Assembly (NCBI GenBank): GCA_049840395.1
Contig: JASGLD010000001.1
Span: 868,001-932,000, forward strand
DNA from: CAILZL01 sp049840395
GTDB lineage: Bacteria; Pseudomonadota; Gammaproteobacteria; Steroidobacterales; Steroidobacteraceae
Length of the DNA: 64,000 bases
Reading direction: 5' to 3'
How positions within the stretch are numbered: the stretch's first letter is position 1; each line of letters begins with the position of its first letter. Below are positions 35,188 to 46,424 of the stretch, piece by piece. The notes under the pieces are model-generated. The model was not told where the DNA came from. It did no database searches and saw only the letters and a list, made by a program, of their open reading frames with translations. The translations under genes were made by a program, and so were the position numbers.

Positions 35188-36177
35188 ATGACTATTGCAG
35201 CCCTGCCCAATATTGTTGCCGATATCGGTGGCACCAATGCTCGCTTTGCCATTTGTGAGAGCGGCACATATGAAATTCATGATGAGCAGCAATTGCGCTG
35301 TGGAGACTTTTCGAACATAGATTCGGCGATACGGATCTATCTTGAGCTTGTCGGAGAGCGCAGGCCACTGGGCGAGGCAGCGATCGCCATTGCAGCCCCT
35401 GTGATGGGAGATGAAATTGCATTAACCAACAACCATTGGCGTTTTTCTGCAACCGCAATGCGTAAATCGCTTGGACTGAAGCGCTTGATCGTGGTCAACG
35501 ACTTCACTGCGCTGGCAATGGCAATCGGCCATTTACCTTCTAGAGATCTGGTGCAGGTGGGCGGCGAGGCGCAAACGTCAACTGCGCCGATTGCCTTAGT
35601 GGGGGCGGGCACCGGGTTGGGCGTATCCGGCCTCATTCATGCCGGCGATCAATGGATTCCGTTGCAAGGGGAAGGTGGGCACGTCAGCATTGCGCCGGGA
35701 GATGCGCGTGAAGCGGCTGTACTCATGACACTCTGGCGACGCTTCAAGCATGTATCCGCAGAACGTGTATTGTCGGGTACGGGTCTCGTAAATCTCTACA
35801 CCGCATTGTGCGAACTGGATGATGTTCCCATCCTTCCGTACCGAGCTGAACATGTAACTGAGCACGGAGTGAGTGGTAGTTGCGCTCAATGCAAAGAGGC
35901 GCTATCGATGTTCTGTGGTCTTTTGGGAAGCGTCGCAGGAAATCTTGTGTTGACGTTGGGAGCGACGCAAGCAGTCTATGTGGGAGGGGGAATCGTACCG
36001 CGCCTGGGGCAATACTTTCTTGAGTCGCCCTTCCGCAGTCGTTTTGAAGATAAGGGACGCTACGTTGACTATTTGAAGCCAGTGCCCGCGTACGTGATAC
36101 ATAGCCCGTACCCGGCATTCATCGGTTTGTCGCGGTCATTTGTGACGCCTGGTCCTAGATTCGAGGTGTCTGAGTAA
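35188..36177 (+). CDS. glk: Glucokinase (Glk family)
   Basis: A 329-aa protein of the bacterial glucokinase family (not ROK). ATP-binding start VADIGGTNARFAIC, sugar-binding VVNDFTALAMAIGHLP, GAGTGLGVSGLIHAG, the EGGHVSIAPGD segment and a C-terminal YVGGGIVPRL. It phosphorylates glucose to glucose-6-phosphate for the Entner-Doudoroff route encoded next door by zwf, edd and eda. No signal; cytoplasmic. The gene converges on eda. Confidence 0.95.
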   Translation: MTIAALPNIVADIGGTNARFAICESGTYEIHDEQQLRCGDFSNIDSAIRIYLELVGERRPLGEAAIAIAAPVMGDEIALTNNHWRFSATAMRKSLGLKRLIVVNDFTALAMAIGHLPSRDLVQVGGEAQTSTAPIALVGAGTGLGVSGLIHAGDQWIPLQGEGGHVSIAPGDAREAAVLMTLWRRFKHVSAERVLSGTGLVNLYTALCELDDVPILPYRAEHVTEHGVSGSCAQCKEALSMFCGLLGSVAGNLVLTLGATQAVYVGGGIVPRLGQYFLESPFRSRFEDKGRYVDYLKPVPAYVIHSPYPAFIGLSRSFVTPGPRFEVSE

Positions 36178-36284
36178 AGTGTGATGTGGAGCGTTGGTGT
36201 TGCCCGACCTAGCATTTGCAATCTGGATTCTGTCGAAACAGCGGGTTCATGACATCCAGCGAACGGGATGACACAAGATTGCCG

Positions 36285-36917
36285 TTAGCGTATTGATCGT
36301 CGTATTCCACTAGCTTCACGCGCCAACTTCTCAATGCCGGCCCAATCGCCACTCTCCATCAACTTGGCAGGCGCTACCCACGATCCACCCACGCAGGCCA
36401 CATTGGGTAGCGCCAGAAAATCCGGTGCGGTTTCGCGCGTAATGCCACCGGTGGGACAGAAGATCACGTCGCTGAAAGGCGAGGCCAGCGCCTTCAACAT
36501 GCCGATGCCACCGGCTTGCATGGCGGGAAACAGTTTCAATGCGTTGAAGCCTTGTAAGCGCGCGGCAATCACTTCTGCCGGTGTCATCACGCCGGGTAGT
36601 AGCGGAAAGTTGACGGTACGCGAGGCATGCGCCAGTTCCGGTGTCAGGCCGGGCGATACACCGAACTGTGCACCGGCACGTTCAGCAGCTTGAAAGTCTT
36701 CGGGCTTGGTCAGCGTGCCCACACCGACGATGCCATCGGGTGCGGCTTTGCGCATGGCCTCGATGGCGGCCAATGCCACTGGGGTGCGCAATGTGACTTC
36801 CAACACGCGTAGACCACCGGCGCACAGGGCCTGGGCCAGTGGCGCAGCATGCTCAAGCTTGTCGATGATCAACACCGGTACGACTGGAGCCACTTTCAGA
36901 ATGTCGCGAATGTTCAT
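36285..36917 (-). CDS. eda: KDPG/KHG aldolase
   Basis: A 210-aa class I aldolase of usual length. Catalytic Glu in RVLEVTLRTP (about 40), the Schiff-base Lys in FNALKLFPA (about 131) and the phosphate-binding CPTGGIT are present. It splits 2-keto-3-deoxy-6-phosphogluconate to pyruvate and glyceraldehyde-3-phosphate. It follows edd on the same strand, with REP-like repeats in the 317-bp gap that may separate the levels of the two messages. Confidence 0.96.
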   Translation of the reverse strand: MNIRDILKVAPVVPVLIIDKLEHAAPLAQALCAGGLRVLEVTLRTPVALAAIEAMRKAAPDGIVGVGTLTKPEDFQAAERAGAQFGVSPGLTPELAHASRTVNFPLLPGVMTPAEVIAARLQGFNALKLFPAMQAGGIGMLKALASPFSDVIFCPTGGITRETAPDFLALPNVACVGGSWVAPAKLMESGDWAGIEKLAREASGIRRSIR

Positions 36918-37234
36918 GGTGGTTGTCTGTTTACGAGAGGGTGAGATTTTTTAAGAGTGATTGCACATATTGTTGCCCCCACCCTAACCCTCCCCCGCGA
37001 GCGGGGGAGGGGATGGAAGCGGTGAGTTCGTTGCATTGCCTAAACGTTCTAAATCTCATGTGCATAGAGATTACGGAGGTTGCTAAACCGATTACATCGC
37101 ATGCATCTCTTAAAACCCTCCCCCGTTCTACGGGGGACGACTGCATGGATGCAGGAGGTAGAGCTACGCAGGGAGCGGTTGCCGAGGGCAGGGTGGGGGC
37201 GCTCAGGAAGGTATTGCAAACGATGCTGCGCACT
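36918..37234. repeat. REP-like repeats between edd and eda (copies 4 and 5)
   Basis: Copy 4 (36976-37013) is the hairpin CCCTCCCCCGC-GA-GCGGGGGAGGG with a CCCCACCCTAA flank. Copy 5 (37116-37200) starts CCCTCCCCCGT-TCT-ACGGGGG and continues into the sequence shared with 9131-9245. They are in inverted order relative to each other. No gene in the gap. Confidence 0.82.
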
Positions 37235-39052
<1,818 letters not shown>

Positions 39053-39090
39053 TACAAGTGTTCTCAGGTTTACCGGACAACTTTACTATA

Positions 39091-39112
39091 AAAATGTAAT
39101 CGTTTACATTTT
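39091..39112. promoter_or_regulatory. LacI-type operator palindrome between edd and zwf
   Basis: AAAATGTAATC / GTTTACATTTT, a near-perfect 22-bp palindrome with the central CG and TGTAA-N4-TTACA form typical of LacI/GalR family sites. It lies 39 bp from the edd start and 42 bp from the zwf start. It would let one sugar-responsive repressor control both. The regulator gene is not in the window. Confidence 0.7.
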
Positions 39113-39153
39113 GGTCAACCTGCATATTTTTGCTGTTTTCTTTCCTAAGTTTG

Positions 39154-40605
39154 ATGACCCTACCTACCTTCGATCTCATTTTGGCTGGCGCTGCTGGAGA
39201 CCTGTCGATTCGCAAGCTGCTGCCGGCTTTATACCGCCGACATCGCGCGGGGAAGTTCAGCGATGATTCCAGAGTGATCTGTTTGGTACGCAGCGACGGT
39301 AGCAGGGAAGAATTCCTCGATACTGCGAAGCAGCGTCTGACCGAGAGGCTGGGAGAGGAGTTCAGCAGCTCGTCATGGACGGCATTTTCCCGGCATGTCG
39401 AGGTATTGAAAGTTGATGCGATGCAGTCCGATGACTTTCTAAAGCTGAGGTCTTTGCTCTCGGGGCGAGACGATCACATCAGAGTGTTTTTTCTTTCGAC
39501 GCCTCCTTCGCTATTTGTGGACTATTGCGCAGGCTTTAAAAAAGCCGAAGTGGTCACTGCTAAGTCGAGAGTTGTATTGGAGAAACCTCTGGGCTATGAC
39601 CGAGCATCCGCTCAGCTTATTAACAATCAGGTTTCAACTTTTTTCGCTGAAAATCAGATTTACAGAATTGACCACTACCTTGGAAAAGAACCGGTACAGA
39701 ATTTGATGGCGCTACGCTTTGGCAATGGTGTTTTCGAGCCGATTTGGCGTCGCGGCAGAATTAAAGACGTACACATCACGGTTACCGAAAAAATGGGCGT
39801 CGAAGGTCGGGCGGCTTTCTACGATAGGACCGGTGCGCTGAGAGATATGGTGCAGAGTCACCTGTTGCAGTTGCTATGCATCATTGCAATGGAACCTCCT
39901 GTAAGCGGCGATCCTGATGATATTCGAGATGAAAAACTAAAAGTGCTCAAGGCATTGAGACCGCTGGCGGGAAGTGCCGTCACAGAAAGTGTAGTGCGTG
40001 CTCAATATCGAGCCGGAGCAATGGGCAATACGACAGTCTGCGGATACCGAGAAGAGAGAGGCGTGGCTCCAGACAGTCAGACTGAGACTTTCGTGGCAAT
40101 GAAGCTCCATGTTGAAACTTGGCGATGGGCGGGCGTTCCGTTCTATCTACTGACCGGCAAGCGTATGACGGATCAGGTGGCGGAGATTTCGATCGCGTTT
40201 GAAGATGTTCCTCACGCCATTTTCGAGCGTGAAGCGGCTGCCTATGCGGGAAGTCGACTTGTTATTCGCCTTCAGCCCGATGAAAACATTACGCTGACCT
40301 TGCTGGCAAAGACTCCAGGCGAAGGCGTGACCTTAACACCGGTCAATTTAGGGCTGGATCTAAGTGGCTCAAGGAAGGAAAGATCTATGGATGCATACGA
40401 GCGTCTTCTAACAGACGTAATAAATGGCAATCTGACATTGTTTATGCGTTGGGATGAACTGGATGCGGCATGGAAATGGATTGATCCTATTCAAGAAGCC
40501 TGGGCAACCGATGTCAGCGGCCCGTTGACATATGAAGCAGGAACTTTTGGCCCCCTGGGTCCATCGCCTATTTTAAATAGATTCGTGCAACAAGATTCGC
40601 AATGA
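39154..40605 (+). CDS. zwf: Glucose-6-phosphate 1-dehydrogenase
   Basis: A 483-aa protein from ATG 39154; a TTG at 39130 is possible. NADP-binding start LILAGAAGDLSIRKLLPALY, the active-site signature YRIDHYLGKEPVQNLMALRF (Lys and His present), VLEKPLGYD and the C-terminal WDELDAAWKWIDPI are all typical. It oxidises glucose-6-phosphate in the first step towards KDPG. The usual GASGDL reads GAAGDL. No 6-phosphogluconolactonase gene follows, so pgl must be elsewhere. Confidence 0.95.
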   Translation: MTLPTFDLILAGAAGDLSIRKLLPALYRRHRAGKFSDDSRVICLVRSDGSREEFLDTAKQRLTERLGEEFSSSSWTAFSRHVEVLKVDAMQSDDFLKLRSLLSGRDDHIRVFFLSTPPSLFVDYCAGFKKAEVVTAKSRVVLEKPLGYDRASAQLINNQVSTFFAENQIYRIDHYLGKEPVQNLMALRFGNGVFEPIWRRGRIKDVHITVTEKMGVEGRAAFYDRTGALRDMVQSHLLQLLCIIAMEPPVSGDPDDIRDEKLKVLKALRPLAGSAVTESVVRAQYRAGAMGNTTVCGYREERGVAPDSQTETFVAMKLHVETWRWAGVPFYLLTGKRMTDQVAEISIAFEDVPHAIFEREAAAYAGSRLVIRLQPDENITLTLLAKTPGEGVTLTPVNLGLDLSGSRKERSMDAYERLLTDVINGNLTLFMRWDELDAAWKWIDPIQEAWATDVSGPLTYEAGTFGPLGPSPILNRFVQQDSQ

Positions 40606-41026
40606 ACGGGATGGAAGTAGGTTTCGTCACAATTGCAATCCATCGGTCTATATTGTCCAGATTCTGAACTTGGTCGCCGCGAAGCAATATAATAAGCGGC
40701 CAATGTCAAACACTGACAAACGCTGAGGAATAACGAAAAACCAAGTGCCACCCATCGGTCGGTGAGTGCTTGGCAACGGGTATTTTCTTCAAATGCATTT
40801 CGGCGTCACGAAGCGCCAGATTGCCCGATTGAATCGGCCTGCTGTCTGCCAGCATGATTCTCGCCCTGCCATCCTCGCTGCCTGAATCGGCCTGGATGAA
40901 TTAGAACGCGCTTATAAGTCAATCAATTAGGACGCACCGAGGGGCGTGAGGCGACGTGGGGGATCGCTATCGGCGACATTCCGATAGATCGACTGGGCCA
41001 CGACAGCTTTGTCGGTCGACAACCAA
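40606..41026. other. Gene-free stretch between zwf and the PepSY gene
   Basis: About 420 bases without a supported gene. An imperfect inverted pair CCAAGTGCCACC / GGTGAGTGCTTGG lies at 40741-40773; it contains AAGTGCCAC as in the recurrent motif but not its TGCAY half at the right distance. No terminator seen. Confidence 0.45.
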
Positions 41027-42229
41027 ATGCTGAAAAAGATTTTGACGCAGAGCCATTGGCTTCTGGGAATTACGCTGGGAACCTTCCTCGCGTTCTCCGC
41101 GCTTACCGGTGCGCTGATGGCGTTCGGTCCAGAGCTGACAATGCTGTTTCAAGGTGGCTATCAAAGAATAGATGCGCAGCCGAGCGGTCAACTAGATCCA
41201 GTGGCGCTGTATTCGAAGGTGCGTGCCGACCATCCTGAGCGTACACCCCAGCAACTATTGATGTTTGCGGACACTCAGCGTCCCGCAGTCGTCAAGTTCG
41301 CTGCCCTCCCGGGTGGCACAGGTCCGATGGGCCCTCATCCACAAAGCAGAGTGCTGAATCCGTACACGGGCGAGTTGTTGCCTGAAAAAACCTTGGGTAC
41401 CCGAGTCGAATGGTTCATGACCTGGTTGCGTGAAATTCATCAAGGGCACTGGGGCGCACCAGGAGGCTTTTACAAAGTTATTGCCACCTTGATTGGACTA
41501 GCAACCGTGATGCTGTTCTTCATGGCGTTGTCTGGTTTGTATCTACGCTGGCCAAAGGGGATTGCAGCGCGCAAGTGGCAAACTTGGTTCAAGCTCAATA
41601 CCAAGCTAAAGGGCAGGGCCTTTCTTTGGAATCTGCATACCGTTCTTGGTACTGCAGTGTTGCTTGTGTACTTGGTGTTTGCTCACTCCGGCGCATTTCA
41701 GAATGGTGAGATGAGTTGGTACGGCAGCGCGGTGCGTAGTGTCTTGGGCGTGCCTCAACAGGTAGGGCCTCCGGGCGGGGCTGGCCCTGGACCTGGTGGT
41801 ATGGCTGCTGGAATGGGTGGTGGTCCGGGGCCGGCTCAAGGAGCAGGTCCAGGCCCAGGTTCAGGGATGAGTGGCGGTCCGCCTCAAGGTGGCTTCGCTC
41901 CCGGCATGCAACGCGGGCCGATGAATGTACGAGTCTATTTCATGACAGAGGATAGCTACATCAACGCCGATGGCACCGTGGTGAACGCCAAGAGTGCCCA
42001 AATTGATGTGGCCCGCAGCGTATTGATGAACCAGACCGACATCGCCAAACCCGCAACCTTGGGTGCGAGTCTCGCTGCGAATAATCAGAACATCCACGAA
42101 GGTCGCATCTTCGGTAAGGCGGGCGTATTGGTAATGATGGTCGGCGCGCTATGTATGCCGGTGTTCTATGTGTCCGGCTGGATGATGTACCTGGATCGCC
42201 GACGCAGGAAGAAGGCTTCGGCCAAATAG
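41027..42229 (+). CDS. PepSY-associated TM-helix protein with Gly/Pro/Met-rich insert
   Basis: A 400-aa inner-membrane protein from ATG 41027 (a TTG at 41009 is in frame). Helices near 14-35, 145-168, 200-222 and 365-388. The first carries SHWLLGITLGTFLAFSALTG, and the region of helix 2 has WLREIHQGHWG and LYLRWPKG, as in the PepSY/iron-regulated reductase-like group. The periplasmic loop after helix 3 contains a 60-residue insert (GPPGGAGPGPGGMAAGMGGG and more) that the relative at 57027 lacks. Some PepSY_TM proteins reduce or handle ferric siderophores. Followed by family C and D genes. Confidence 0.82.
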   Translation: MLKKILTQSHWLLGITLGTFLAFSALTGALMAFGPELTMLFQGGYQRIDAQPSGQLDPVALYSKVRADHPERTPQQLLMFADTQRPAVVKFAALPGGTGPMGPHPQSRVLNPYTGELLPEKTLGTRVEWFMTWLREIHQGHWGAPGGFYKVIATLIGLATVMLFFMALSGLYLRWPKGIAARKWQTWFKLNTKLKGRAFLWNLHTVLGTAVLLVYLVFAHSGAFQNGEMSWYGSAVRSVLGVPQQVGPPGGAGPGPGGMAAGMGGGPGPAQGAGPGPGSGMSGGPPQGGFAPGMQRGPMNVRVYFMTEDSYINADGTVVNAKSAQIDVARSVLMNQTDIAKPATLGASLAANNQNIHEGRIFGKAGVLVMMVGALCMPVFYVSGWMMYLDRRRRKKASAK

Positions 42230-42304
42230 TCATCCTCTTCACTTAATAAGCGGCATATCGGTTTGCTTTTATCTTTACGACATTAACTGATGGCAGGAGA
42301 AACA

Positions 42305-43312
42305 ATGAGATTACTACAAGGCAAAGGCCAGCTTGGCATCTTGATGGTCTTATCGCTGGCGACCGCGGCGGCATATGCTCAATTCTATGAACGTCCTCTG
42401 ATTCAGAAGGGCGTTACCGGAACGGATCAGGAACCCACCGGCAACCGTAACCAGACCGGCCCGGCTAAGATTGCCAATCCTCCGGTCGACCGCTCTGCCG
42501 ATTGCAATGCCAAGTGTCTTACCGATATTGCCGACAAATATTTTGCAGCGCTGGTCAAGCGTGACTTTACTGGCTTGCCCACCGCGCCCAATCTGCTGGT
42601 GGCTGAGAACAGTCATGCCACGCGTATCGGCGCGGGCGTATGGAAGGTGCTGGAGAAGCTCAATGCCAATCGCACCTACATCACCGATCCGGTGAGCGGT
42701 CAGGTACTGGCACTCACTACCTTTGAGATGAGCGCCAAGCAACCGGTGATCTATATCACGCGCTTTAAAATCGAGAACCGTCTGATAGCCGAAATCGAAT
42801 CGATGGTGACACAGGACCTCAATGCCGCTCAGCATTTCCGTCCAGACAATGTAGCCACTTTCGATCCGGTCGCCATGTCGGTGGTACCGGCAGACAGGCG
42901 CGCTACACGCGAGCAGCTGCTGGCGATGGCAGGCAGCATGTGGACGGGGCGTGGCGAGAAAGTCACGGCCGCCAGCAACTGCATGCACTGGGAGAACGCC
43001 GATAAGCTGACGCGCTTCCGTTGTGGTGCGAATGAAGTGGCGCCGATCGGTCCAGCGCATACGCATCGGAACGTGCGCCACACCATGGTGGATACTGAAC
43101 GCGGTCTCGTGGTGACTTTCGCATTGAAAGACACCGCGCCAAGTATCAACAGTGACCCACCCGATGATGAACGCACTCCGATTTTCTATCAGCGCCCATT
43201 GACGCTGTACTTTCTGGCTATCAACAAGTACGAAGCGGGCAATAAGCTGACTACCGAACACAATTTCATGAATGCGCAGGAAGCCAATCTATCTGCAGTG
43301 TTTGTTGAATAG
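42305..43312 (+). CDS. Family C exported protein (DUF8021-like)
   Basis: A 335-aa protein from ATG 42305, with AGGAGA upstream. Signal (to AAAYAQ), then VDRSADCNAKCLTDIADKYF, LLVAENSHATRIGAGVWKVL, ITRFKIENRLIAEIESMVTQ, a Cys/Trp block NCMHWENADKLTRFRCG, and TMVDTERGLVVTFALKD. It ends FMNAQEANLSAVFVE. Strongly similar along its whole length to the 61247 protein (same MHWEN/IHWENADRL and PPDDERTP blocks). The next gene is family D, as at 61247/62601, so the C-D pair is kept. Confidence 0.82.
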   Translation: MRLLQGKGQLGILMVLSLATAAAYAQFYERPLIQKGVTGTDQEPTGNRNQTGPAKIANPPVDRSADCNAKCLTDIADKYFAALVKRDFTGLPTAPNLLVAENSHATRIGAGVWKVLEKLNANRTYITDPVSGQVLALTTFEMSAKQPVIYITRFKIENRLIAEIESMVTQDLNAAQHFRPDNVATFDPVAMSVVPADRRATREQLLAMAGSMWTGRGEKVTAASNCMHWENADKLTRFRCGANEVAPIGPAHTHRNVRHTMVDTERGLVVTFALKDTAPSINSDPPDDERTPIFYQRPLTLYFLAINKYEAGNKLTTEHNFMNAQEANLSAVFVE

Positions 43313-43343
43313 TCATTCCCCCGCAACCGCAGAGAAGTCAACA

Positions 43344-43814
43344 ATGGACTATTCAAACTTTCCAAGTCATGCACATCGGCCTTGGGGTAAGCACGCTGCG
43401 CTGATCGCTGGCTTGGCATGGCTTGCTCTCGTCGGTGTGCCCGCACAGGCACAGGCTCCTGCGTCAAGCAGCACACCTGCGGGTGGTTTCAGCATGCCGA
43501 CCCAGGTGCCTGAAACCCAGCAGGAGGCCGCTGCGAAGGCGGTGGTGCTGAGCTGGTTTCGCTTGGTTTTCATGGAGGGAAAGGCAGCTGAAGCGTTTGA
43601 GAAGTACACGCATCGTGAATTCGTTGAACACTCGCGGCGTCTGCGCGGCGACTACGGTTCGACGCTCAAGGCGCTGTCGATGATGAAGCCGCGCTCGCTC
43701 AATCCTAAAGCCTTGGTCAACGATGAGATCGTGCTGGTGCAATCCGAAATCGGCAACGAAGTGTTTCGGGTACAGAACGGCAAGATCACCGATCACTGGG
43801 ATGTCAATCAGTGA
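43344..43814 (+). CDS. Family D exported SnoaL/NTF2-like protein
   Basis: A 156-aa protein from ATG 43344; the longer frame overlaps the family C stop. Signal (to AQAQ), then EAAAKAVVLSWFRLVFMEG, AAEAFEKYTHREFVEHSRRL and FRVQNGKITDHWDVNQ. NTF2-like fold, function unknown. It lies 31 bp after the family C gene, probably one operon. Confidence 0.8.
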   Translation: MDYSNFPSHAHRPWGKHAALIAGLAWLALVGVPAQAQAPASSSTPAGGFSMPTQVPETQQEAAAKAVVLSWFRLVFMEGKAAEAFEKYTHREFVEHSRRLRGDYGSTLKALSMMKPRSLNPKALVNDEIVLVQSEIGNEVFRVQNGKITDHWDVNQ

Positions 43815-43853
43815 TCTGCATGTGTGACCTTATCTAGTGAAGTAAACCAGCAA

Positions 43854-43878
43854 GGCTCGCCCGTTAGCCAGGCGAGCC
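43854..43878 (+). terminator. Hairpin after the family D gene
   Basis: GGCTCGCC / GGCGAGCC, perfect 8-base arms with a 9-base loop, 40 bp after the stop and 29 bp before the next gene. No T-tract, so attenuation is as likely as full termination. Confidence 0.5.
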
Positions 43879-43906
43879 GTCGAATTGATTGATGTACACG
43901 TAGTCT

Positions 43907-44974
43907 ATGAAACAACGAGTGGCTCCCATGTATACCGCGATATCGAAAGTTGCAAGTGTGTTGCTGCTCGCCGCGCTGACTGCCAATGCGCAGGCTCAAC
44001 AGGCTGTCACCATGCAGGCGGTGGTGATGCAGGACGGCAAGGTATCGTTGCGTGAAGTAACCAGGCCCACGGCGAAAGCGGGGGAAGTATTGGTAAAGAT
44101 ACGTGCGGCCGGTGTGCACCCCATTCATTGGAAGATGGCTAGCGGTTACTCGGGTCCACCTCGTGCCAGTAACGCTCCAATTCCCGCGGGTGCGCCATCT
44201 ATGCCACCGGCGAACAGCGCGCCTCGCGTTGTAGGCGCAGACTATGCGGGGGTGGTTGCGGCGGTAGGCAGCGGCGTAACTACTTTTAAAGTTGGCGACG
44301 CGGTGATTGCCAATTCAGGCGAAGGGTATGCCGAGTATGCCGTGGCTAAAGCCGAAGATGTCGTGCTGAAACCATCTAAATTGAGCTTCGCAGAAGCGGC
44401 CGCGCTGCCAGGCGTGGCGGTCACCGTCTGGAATTCGATTGTCGATGTGGCAAATATCAAGGTTGGACAGAAGATTCTGATTCATGGCGCCGCCGGTGGT
44501 ACGGGCTCGTCTGCAGTGCAGATTGCCAAAGCGCGCGGCGCCTATGTCATCGGTACTGCCTCCGCCAGGAATCATGATTACCTGCGTTCGATCGGCGCAG
44601 ATCAAGTGATCGACTACAACACCGAACGTTTTGAAGATCGGGTCAGCAATGTTGATGTGGTGTTGAATACCGCCAATCTTGAAACTGCTACGCGTTCCAT
44701 CAAGGTGGTGAAGAAAGGTGGATACCTCATGTCGATTGCCGGTATTCCCGATGAGCAGGAGTGCGCGGCCGCTGGCATTACCTGCGCAGTGCGCGATATG
44801 GAAAGTCCGACCAGCTCGCCACGGGTGATGCAGGAGATTTTGCAACTGGTGCAGGCGGGTAAGTATTCAGTCAATGTTGACAAGACTTTTCCACTCAGTG
44901 CCTATCAGCAAGCTTGGGATTACGGCAAGCTGGGACACACGCGCGGCAAGATTGTGCTGACCGTAGGAAATTGA
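43907..44974 (+). CDS. Exported MDR-family quinone-oxidoreductase-like protein
   Basis: A 355-aa medium-chain dehydrogenase/reductase. Start at 43907 or ATG 43928; either gives a Sec signal (ISKVASVLLLAALTANAQAQ). The catalytic GroES-like domain has GEVLVKIRAAGVHPIHWKMA and DYAGVVAAVGSGVTTFKVGD. The Rossmann domain has GQKILIHGAAGGTGSSAVQI and SIGADQVIDYNTERF. Zinc ligands are not evident, as in the quinone oxidoreductase (zeta-crystallin) group. A Pro/Ala/Met-rich insert (SNAPIPAGAPSMPPANSAP, about 87-105) interrupts the N-domain. NAD(P)H is not available in the periplasm, so export is puzzling. Relative at 51391. Confidence 0.82.
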   Translation: MKQRVAPMYTAISKVASVLLLAALTANAQAQQAVTMQAVVMQDGKVSLREVTRPTAKAGEVLVKIRAAGVHPIHWKMASGYSGPPRASNAPIPAGAPSMPPANSAPRVVGADYAGVVAAVGSGVTTFKVGDAVIANSGEGYAEYAVAKAEDVVLKPSKLSFAEAAALPGVAVTVWNSIVDVANIKVGQKILIHGAAGGTGSSAVQIAKARGAYVIGTASARNHDYLRSIGADQVIDYNTERFEDRVSNVDVVLNTANLETATRSIKVVKKGGYLMSIAGIPDEQECAAAGITCAVRDMESPTSSPRVMQEILQLVQAGKYSVNVDKTFPLSAYQQAWDYGKLGHTRGKIVLTVGN

Positions 44975-45260
44975 TGGCGCGCGGTACGAGCTCGTCGGCA
45001 CAGGTGAGGGATGGCGTGTTGTGATATGCGCAGTCGCGAGCAGGGATAACCAATGGAAGTGGCCTCAACTACATCGCCAATTGAATCCCAGTTGCATCAT
45101 TCGTTACTTCGTATAAATCATGGGAACGCATGGGCTGGAAGAGCCCGCGGCGTTCGTCATCTCGCTGCATGATGGCAAATGACACGCACACCACCCGCAC
45201 TTTTTTAAAGATGGTTGTCTGCCGACGGTAGGTTGGCAGCTTGAAAGATAGGTTTGATAG

Positions 45261-46424
45261 ATGAGCAAGAAAAGTATTGTCGTAGTGGTGTTGTTGATCG
45301 TGGGCGGCGTGTTCGCTTACACAAAATTCCGTGCCGGGGCGCAACCTCCGGCGCCGCAGCGCGCACTGGCGCCGGTAACCGTGGCCGATATTGAACAGAC
45401 GGTGCTGGCGACCGGAAAGTTAGAACCCAAGGCGCTGGTCAGCGTGGGCGCGCAGGTGTCGGGTCAGGTAAAGGTATTGAATGTGAGTGTCGGCGAAACA
45501 GTTAAGAAGGGACAGCTGATCGCCGAGATCGATGCAGAGCCGCAGCAGAACGCCATGCTGAGCGCCAGTTTAAGCATCGAGAATCTACAAGCGCAGCGCG
45601 CTGCACGTCTGGCATCCCGTCGTCAGGCTCAGTTGTCTTTTGATCGTCAGAAAAAAATGATCGATTCCGGTGTGATCGCCAAGGCTGACTTCGATTCAGC
45701 ACAAATTGCGCTGGAATCCGCCGATGCAGATATCGCTGCGCTGGATGCACAAATCAAGCAAGCCACCACGCAGATGAATATTGCCAAGGTGAATCTTGGC
45801 TACACCAAGATTGTGGCGCCGATGGATGGCGTGGTGGTGGCGGTGGTGACCAAGCAGGGTCAAACTTTGAATGCCAACCAGTCTGCACCCACCATCATTA
45901 TGGTGGCCAAGTTGGACATCATGACGATTAAGGCGCAAATCTCCGAAGCAGATGTGGTGAAGGTACAGCCCGGTCAGACAGTGTATTTCACGACGCTGGG
46001 CAATCCCGATCGTCGCTACTACGCCAAAGTGGGACAGATCGAACCTGCGCCAGAGTCGATAGCCAATCAGAGTAATAGCACCGGCACCAGCACCACCAGC
46101 GCCATCTATTACAACGCACTATTTGACGTGCCCAACACAGATGGCACTTTGTATCCCTCCATGACTGCGCAGGTCTATGTGATCACAGGACAGTCCAAGC
46201 AGGCATTGACCATTCCGGCTGCTGCTTTAGGCAATAAAGATGCAGCGGGATTGTATTCAGTACAGGTGGTCGACTCGGCCGGCATCGTCACGGCACGTAA
46301 GGTTAAAGTTGGCATCAATACCAAGGTGGTGGCGGAGGTGCTGGAAGGACTCAAGCCAGGGGAACAGGTGGTCATCGGTGAAGCGACTGCCGGCGGCAAC
46401 GACAATATGATGATGAGGTTCTGA
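45261..46424 (+). CDS. macA: MacA-like periplasmic adaptor (HlyD family)
   Basis: A 387-aa membrane-fusion protein. N-terminal TM anchor (IVVVVLLIVGGVFAY), lipoyl half-motifs (LEPKALVSVGAQVSGQVKVL and NLGYTKIVAPMDGVVVAVVT) flanking a coiled-coil hairpin (about 105-175), then beta-barrel and membrane-proximal domains (ISEADVVKVQPGQTVYF). With MacB it forms a tripartite ABC exporter reaching an outer-membrane TolC. Stop and MacB start overlap (TGATG). No TolC gene adjacent. Confidence 0.9.
   Translation: MSKKSIVVVVLLIVGGVFAYTKFRAGAQPPAPQRALAPVTVADIEQTVLATGKLEPKALVSVGAQVSGQVKVLNVSVGETVKKGQLIAEIDAEPQQNAMLSASLSIENLQAQRAARLASRRQAQLSFDRQKKMIDSGVIAKADFDSAQIALESADADIAALDAQIKQATTQMNIAKVNLGYTKIVAPMDGVVVAVVTKQGQTLNANQSAPTIIMVAKLDIMTIKAQISEADVVKVQPGQTVYFTTLGNPDRRYYAKVGQIEPAPESIANQSNSTGTSTTSAIYYNALFDVPNTDGTLYPSMTAQVYVITGQSKQALTIPAAALGNKDAAGLYSVQVVDSAGIVTARKVKVGINTKVVAEVLEGLKPGEQVVIGEATAGGNDNMMMRF

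Noticed and set aside
40741..40773. Further copy of the TGCAY-N12-AAGTGC motif
   Set aside because: Only AAGTGCCAC is present; the TGCAY half is missing at the required distance.
42350..43261. 303-codon minus-strand frame
   Set aside because: Antisense to the family C gene at 42305, whose signal peptide and conserved blocks are clear. No motif in the antisense product.
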